Both the position numbers and the translations under genes were made by a program. A stretch of 35,484 nt of DNA from Kiritimatiellia bacterium (GTDB lineage: Bacteria; Verrucomicrobiota; Kiritimatiellia; RFP12; UBA1067): assembly GCA_024405265.1 (NCBI GenBank), contig JAKSOZ010000017.1:1-35484 (forward strand), given 5' to 3'. The notes beneath the pieces are model-generated. The model was not told where the DNA came from, made no database searches, and saw nothing but the letters and a program-made list of their open reading frames with translations. Position 1 is the stretch's first letter. Every line of letters starts with the position of its first letter. Positions 35,444-35,484 of the stretch are shown one piece after another.

Positions 35444-35484
35444 CGCTTGCGCCTAAACGCTTTCTAGCCGAACCGAAACGCTCT
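35444..35484. repeat. Right copy of the 41-bp terminal direct repeat
   Basis: Matches bases 1-41 at 40 of 41 positions; T at 35462 corresponds to C at 19. The window ends exactly at the end of this match. Confidence 0.85.

Larger units (their letters stand above)
35018..35484. other. Gene-free, repeat-rich region at the right end
   Basis: No plausible protein frame was found. The region contains a 24-base direct repeat (35073 and 35116), a nested palindrome of about 158 bases (35131-35288), a promoter-like TATAAT at 35371 and the right copy of the terminal 41-bp repeat. In character it mirrors the left end of the window. Confidence 0.7.

Overview
The window reads as a stretch of ordinary bacterial chromosome from a diderm, probably anaerobic bacterium. 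Signs of a Gram-negative envelope are YajC, a beta-barrel outer-membrane protein, several lipoproteins, L,D-transpeptidase chemistry and a MurE-type ligase with the meso-diaminopimelate motif DNPR. A pyrophosphate-type phosphofructokinase and FeoAB (ferrous iron) suggest anaerobic life. The sulfatase and overall flavour fit the PVC group (Verrucomicrobiota/Kiritimatiellota), but that placement is a low-confidence inference. No phage, transposase, CRISPR array or plasmid gene was seen.

Layout. 1-814 has no convincing gene and is full of inverted and direct repeats, including one imperfect hairpin about 200 nt long. 815-6364 (+) holds a small zinc-ribbon protein, recA, a tRNA-Ser(UGA) starting on the base after the recA stop, and parE-parC. 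6361-8564 (-) is a three-gene unit: membrane coiled-coil protein, small lipoprotein, RluA-type pseudouridine synthase. From a divergent promoter region at 8598-8643 a (+) operon runs tgt-yajC-LysM protein-queD-rsmD-queF and then a MurE/uracil-DNA-glycosylase fusion. Next come hom-lysC, rsfS-fabD-fabG, acpP with a clear terminator, and a long tightly packed set fusA-pfp-AI-2E exporter-sulfatase-histidine phosphatase-thioredoxin-like-ABC permease-ABC ATPase-L,D-transpeptidase-thiE, closed by a probable terminator. feoA-feoB-outer-membrane barrel and acyltransferase-3D lipoprotein-aspartic protease follow. 35018-35484 is again gene-free and repeat-rich, and its last 41 bases repeat the first 41 bases of the window with one mismatch.

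How the genes fit together. Themes are DNA maintenance (RecA, topoisomerase IV, uracil-DNA glycosylase), tRNA/rRNA modification (Tgt, QueD, QueF, RsmD, RluA family, RsfS), envelope building (MurE part, LysM and L,D-transpeptidase proteins, Wzm/Wzt-type exporter, acyltransferase, 3D lipoprotein), fatty-acid synthesis (FabD, FabG, AcpP) and the aspartate pathway (Hom, LysC).

The most notable items are: (1) one reading frame joining a MurE ligase that lacks its N-terminal UDP-binding domain to a complete family-1 uracil-DNA glycosylase; (2) a shared extended -10 promoter type, TGrTAtAAT, placed so close to four start codons (tgt, rsfS, fusA, acyltransferase) that their mRNAs should be leaderless; (3) large imperfect palindromes in both gene-free ends, which may be structured RNAs or a dispersed repeat family; (4) a two-lobed bacterial aspartic protease with two DTG motifs.
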